This document shows positions 59,772 through 64,000 of a stretch of DNA of 64,000 nucleotides, in pieces. Each line of letters begins with the position of its first letter. The first letter of the stretch is position 1. This DNA comes from Poa pratensis (lineage: Eukaryota > Streptophyta > Magnoliopsida > Poales > Poaceae). The notes under the pieces are model-generated. The model was not told the origin of the DNA. It ran no database searches and saw only the letters and a program-made list of their open reading frames with translations. The DNA lies in the NCBI GenBank assembly GCA_947311845.1, contig CAMZMU010000041.1:135994542-136058541 (forward strand). The letters run 5' to 3'. The position numbers were made by a program, and so were the translations under genes.

Positions 59772-60762
59772 CAATGCATCTGTAACGAGAAATTCTATAT
59801 GTGGAAATCATATATTTTAATCCAGTTTGGCTGATATATCGTGATAAACAAACACGTTTATGGCTGAATCAATTGTTATTTATACTAAGAGCATCACCTC
59901 ACCAGTTTAGCGAGGCGCTTAACGCATTAAAATAATTGGAACAAAACAAAATATGTACCGATATAAATGATAGGCAAATAACCGATGAAACGAAAGCAAG
60001 ATCAAACCAACGGGGACACGAGATTTAACGTGTAAAACCCTTTCAACAATGGAACAGAAAAACCACGGACGCAAGCCAACAAATTTTTACTATGATCGGG
60101 TGAGGTTACAAATGTCGGGGATTTACAACATGCGACTTATCCCAACTGGCGGCTTACAAGAGGTATACATGATGGTAAAACTCTAAGTCGGCTGCAGTCC
60201 GACTCAACAACGATGCGTACCGTAGCGGGCCTTGCTCCGCTCCGAAGTTAGCCTTTATCTTTATATGAATTTGGATCAAATCAAAATAACACTCCACCTT
60301 AAGACAAATTCCATCTTGTAACATGAACTAGAACCTTCACCCTGAAACAACAAAGAAAACACCCTCGACGCCAAATAGCCTCTTGGACTAGACAGTGATA
60401 CCAACTAAGACTAAGCAAAGTTTAAACTTAGCAACATGAACTGGCTTTGTCATCATATCAGCAGGATTATCATGAATACTTATCTTGCATCCCTTTAGCT
60501 CATCTTGTGCAAAAACATCACACATATCATGGTATTTGACGTCAGTGTGCTTTGTTCTCTCATGAAACATCTGATCCTTAGTAAGTTAAATCGCACTCTG
60601 ACTGTCACAAAATATGTTAATGTAATTATCATCTTCACAAAGCTCAACAAACAAATTTTTCAACCAAACCGATTCTTTACATGCTTCAGCAATAGCCATG
60701 TACTCTGCTTCAGTAGTAGACTGGGCAATAACGTACTGCAATATTGCCCTCCAACTCACGGC

Positions 60763-61166
60763 CATAGTTTTAAAAACCGGAACGGACCGGCGGTCCAACA
60801 GTAAAAACCGAAACCAGCGACCTGTCCGGTTTTTAAGCGCAAAAGACCGAAGTAGAATTAATCCGGAAATATATCCTAAAAATATTAGGAGCTGGGAAGG
60901 ATTCGAACCTGCGAGCTCTAGACATGGGCCAAGTAGCACGCATGAAGCCCAGTACCATCTGCGCTAGCAATTCTTTCTAATTTATTATGTAACTAAGTTG
61001 TATACATAGCATTTTACGATGTTTTTTTCCCGAAATTACCATTGGAATTTATTAAATCTGCCGGTTTTCTGTCGCCATTGAACCGCCTGAGCCGGCGGTT
61101 GGACCGGTGAACCAGCGAACCAGTCACCCTACCCGTTCACTCACCGGTTCGGTTTTTTAAACTATG
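60763..61166 (-). mobile_element. hAT-like MITE with tRNA-like core, copy 2
   Basis: Ends CATAGTTTTAAAAACCGG and TCGGTTTTTTAAACTATG, with perfect CTCACGGC target duplications (60755-60762 and 61167-61174). It is inserted in the copia RNase H region. Subterminal GGACCGG and GAACCAG motifs match copy 1 at 8089-8474. The minus-strand core has TAGCGCAGATGG (box A) and GGTTCGAATCC (exact box B). Confidence 0.9.
60888..60975 (-). other. tRNA-like segment inside the second hAT-like MITE
   Basis: Minus-strand TAGCGCAGATGGTACTGGGC and, about 45 nt on, GCAGGTTCGAATCC. Both boxes fit the pol III internal promoter consensus better than in copy 1. The interval between them does not give an unambiguous anticodon stem. 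Confidence 0.65.
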
Positions 61167-61999
61167 CTCACGGCACAACCACCGAGCGTGAACACATAAC
61201 CTGTGAGGGATCTCCTCTTTTCCAAATCGGCAGCAAAATCTGAATCCACATAGCCAGCGAGTCACTCATCAGTCTTCCCGAACTTCAGGCAAGCATTGGA
61301 TGTGTCTTTAAGGTACCCTAAAATCCACTGAACAACCTTCCAATTTTCTTTAACACGATTAACCTTGTATGTACTAACCAAACTCATAGCATATGGTAAA
61401 TCAGGACGGGAGCAAACCATGTCATAAATTAAAGAACCAACAACACTAGAATATGGAACTCTTGACATGTACTCAAAATTCTCATCCGTATTAAGACATT
61501 GTAAAGCTGACAATTTAAAATGAGAAACAATAGGAGTAATAACAACTTTGCATCATGCATGTTAAAACGATGAAGAACTTTCTTAATATAATTTTGTCGA
61601 CTAAGAAATGACAATCCAGATTTTTTCTGTCACGGGTAATCTCCCTACGTAGGATTTTCTTAGCAGCACCAAGATATTTCATCTCAAACTCACTACACAA
61701 CAATTTCTTTAATATAGTGATTTCTTTCTTGCTCTTGGCAGCAATCAACATATCATCAACATATAACAGTAAGTATATAGATGATACATCAACAAACTTA
61801 ATGTACACAAAGCTATTAAATTCAGACCTCTTAAAGCCATGTGACAACATAAAAGAATCAAACCTTTTATACCACTGTCGAGGAGATTGTTTCAAACCGT
61901 ACAGGAACCTTTTTAACTTGCAAATAAGATCCTTCTTATCACACACTATGAACCCTTCTGGCCGATCCACGTATATCTCCTTCTCAATCTCTACATGCG

Positions 62000-62345
62000 C
62001 TCACTTGCCGGTCAGGCGTCCTAGCGAGCGAGAGCTAGCTGCGCGTGCATGCGCGCTCGCCGGCCGGCTGGGCGTGCTAGCGAGCTAGCTAGCTGCGCAT
62101 CGTGCGCTTGCCGGCCGTGCCATGTGTGCTCCCCGGCCGTGTGTGCTTGCCGGTCGTGCCCTGCGTACTAGCCGGCCGTGCCGTGCAGTCTGTTCGCTTG
62201 CCGGCCGTGCCTTGCCATGCCGTGCGTGCGTGCGTGCGTGCTCGCCTGCGTGCTCTCCGGCTGGCCGTGCGTGCGTGCTGGCCAGGCGTGCTAGCCGGCC
62301 TTGCCATGCGTGCGTGCTCGCCGGCTAACCGTGCGTGCATGCTCA
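62000..62345. repeat. GC-rich degenerate minisatellite
   Basis: Irregular repetition of units like TTGCCGGCCGTGC, CTAGCCGGCCGTGCC and GTGCGTGCGTGC. The open frames across it (Arg/Ala/Cys-rich) are products of the repeat, not genes. Confidence 0.75.
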
Positions 62346-62730
62346 CTCCGATGACCACGATGGGTCGACCCGGCTGGCCTGCATCAGGGACCTCTCCCTG
62401 CTCATGTCCACGCTATCCCGCGCGCTCGCCATCTTCCCAGCGTGGGCGGCGACGCCGGCAGAGCTGCCGTCCAACGACCTGCGGTGGGCGGCGTCGAAGC
62501 TGAACGTGAGCCTGGCAGCGTACGGAGACCTCGCGATCTGCGGCATGCATGGACTTGTTGGTTTCGCCCTGGCCGATTAGGCTAGTCGAGTATGTCGTGG
62601 CCGATTAGGCTGTTGGTTGCTAGCCCGATCTGGTGCAGCTACATATCGGCCACACCGTGGCCGATAGGTGCTGGTCAGCCACACCGTGGCCGACAGGACC
62701 TGCTCGGCTACGCCGCAGCCGAGGCTGTAT
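62346..62730 (+). other. Unrecognised frame and CGTGGCCGAT repeats
   Basis: A plus-strand frame (62335-62580) includes LSRALAIFPAWAATPAELPS and ends at the first of four CGTGGCCGA-type units (about 62566, 62597, 62656, 62686). I do not recognise the protein. The unit repeat suggests degenerate tandem DNA rather than a gene. Confidence 0.3.
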
Positions 62731-63235
62731 TATTTTTGAAATTTGCTCAAAATGTGTATTATTTTCGATTTTATTTTGTCTTTTACGCAAACAACAAAAA
62801 ATGTGGCTTTTTAAGAAACTTGATGTGAGCATATAGTATATCGAGATGCACACCAAATTTTTGTTTAGTGTTTCAAATATTATTTTGAGTGTTAGAAACA
62901 TATACTCCCATTTGACAAAGTGAATTTGACGATGGATTTAATTCTATTTCCTGTTTATTAGTACTGCGTAATTCGGGCTTGTATTAACTGTAACATTAAA
63001 TAATACATTAGTTAGGCTATTTTCTATTTCTTCGTACTGAGTAATTGGGTATTTATTCCACAACCGCACGAGTAGTTTAGTAATAGTGTGGTTAAGATTT
63101 ATTTTTGTTGTTGAAAATAGACAACAAAGAATGTGGTGAGGCGCAGCTCAGGCAACTTGCTAGTAAGTCTTAAATAAACAATCAGGAACGAGACCCAAGA
63201 ACGGGCTTCTTGGGCCCACATGTGAAGATACCGAC
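62731..63235. other. AT-rich spacer, no gene seen
   Basis: No frame or repeat with clear boundaries. Confidence 0.4.
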
Positions 63236-63425
63236 CAGCATCCTATAAATGTGGCCGTCACCATCCCTTCGTCGCTTTCATCCGGATTACGCCGCTGACC
63301 ACACACCCACACCGCCGCCAAGCAAAGGAAGCTTCCGCTAGGGTTGATCGTGATCGTCGGCTGCCTCCTGCGCGCCTCCCCTCCCCCCTTCTTCCTTCCC
63401 ACGCGGCGCTCACCGACAAGGTGCA
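63236..63425 (+). promoter_or_regulatory. Possible promoter and 5' UTR of a gene beyond the right edge
   Basis: CCTATAAATGTGG at about 63241 is a good TATA box. About 30 bp on begins a C-rich leader (CACACACCCACACCGCCGCC, then CTAGGGTTGATCG), and GACAAGGTGCACGC near 63416 could be the 3' end of a leader exon at a GT donor. 63430-64000 would then be intron; it holds loose repeats of AAATCTCTCGATG and CTAGATCGCTGGG. No coding exon is visible in the window. Confidence 0.4.
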
Positions 63426-64000
63426 CGCTCGCTCTCTCTCCCCGTTCATACTACTGCGATCAGTGTGATGTATGATCTGGATTGCGAACTACCCGATCGA
63501 ACGATGCCATTTTTTTCACGAATGATGCAGGAATTTGTATGTGCGGTTTTTTGTGTGTGCTCTGCGTCATCTAGATGACTAGATCGCTGGGTGTTTGACG
63601 TTAGCACGATTTTTTGGTTTTCTAATCGGAGAAATCTAGATCGCTGGGCGCCGAATATTTCTACCTCGATCTCCCGTCTCGACCGCTACGGTACATATTT
63701 TTCTTAGATGCGAACGACCACACGATTTGAATCTCTCGATGGCCAGGTTAGATGGGAGCGACCATGTTTCAAATCTCTCGATGGTGGGCTAGATGACTCT
63801 CTCCACGGTCAGAACGATGCAAATCGCTGGATGCGAACGATCACGATCTAAATCTCTCTATCCACGGGTCTCGAATTTGCACGCACGGCTCAGATTTTTT
63901 TGCGAGTTACCCGAATTTTCGTGTGTGAATGATAAGCTCTTCACGTAATCTGTTTGGATTTGTCAACTATTGTCACGGTCCACGTATAAAATCCCACTGT

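Larger units (their letters stand above)
59960..61985 (-). pseudogene. Ty1/copia polymerase remnant (RT and RNase H)
   Basis: On the minus strand: reverse transcriptase pieces at 61985-61515 (RPEGFIVCDKKDLICKLKRF, LYGLKQSPRQWYKRFDSF, LLLYVDDMLIAAKS with the YVDD catalytic motif), then YSSVVGSLIYDMVCSRPDL at about 61450-61390. After the hAT-like insertion, RNase H follows (ALQYVIAQSTTEAEYMAIAEA, NIFCDSQSAI), with TAA right after SAI, then the FHERTKHTDVKYHD and MTKPVHVAKF tail to about 60390. Frameshifts and stops show it is dead. The AT-rich stretch 59960-60380 probably includes LTR-side sequence. Confidence 0.85.

Noticed and set aside
62089..62503. Arg/Ala-rich frames in the GC-rich stretch
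   Set aside because: They follow the minisatellite unit GCCGGCCGTGC on both strands and show no domain.

Overview
This is nuclear DNA from a grass, most likely a Triticeae or other Pooideae species. That inference rests on spliced genes with GT-AG introns, GC-rich first exons, many Stowaway MITEs with CTCCCTCC termini and TA duplications, hAT-type MITEs, Helitrons, LINE tails and copia remnants. No bacterial, viral or organellar features, CRISPR arrays or rRNA genes were seen.

Layout. About 1-4.4 kb holds a possible first exon of a leftward gene, a copia-type LTR remnant and a small Helitron. A minus-strand homeodomain-DDT gene of the RINGLET/RLT3 type (ISWI partner) fills 4.4-13.6 kb in 16 coding exons, with a MITE in its leader. 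14.3-26.4 kb is repeat-dominated: a gene-capturing TIR element, a RINGv gene fragment, a LINE split by an hAT MITE, an LTR remnant and Stowaway MITEs. 26.6-29.7 kb is an intronless minus-strand MCTP/QUIRKY-like gene (four C2 domains plus C-terminal membrane domain). 30-42 kb is again mobile DNA: a LINE, MITEs and two non-autonomous Helitrons. 42.7-50.9 kb is a plus-strand CCR4-NOT subunit 3 (NOT3) gene with 16 exons. 52.9-54.4 kb is an F-box/DUF295-like gene. 54.9-58.1 kb is a second, broken copy of the NOT3 3' end filled with nested insertions, followed by a second F-box gene (58.5-59.8 kb). The right end has a degraded Ty1/copia polymerase region, GC-rich minisatellite DNA, and a possible promoter for a gene beyond the edge.

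The genes are housekeeping or developmental regulators (chromatin remodelling partner, cell-to-cell signalling C2/membrane protein, mRNA deadenylation, SCF adaptors) and do not form a pathway.

Two results stand out. First, four of the five full-length genes carry single-base deletions (eight in total, no insertions), nearly all in short G/C runs, each restoring a conserved frame when one base is allowed. This looks like homopolymer under-calling in the assembly rather than four independent pseudogenes. Second, two copies of an hAT-like inverted-repeat element, each with an 8-bp target duplication, both carry an internal tRNA-like segment with pol III box A and box B motifs. I cannot say whether that family is already described.
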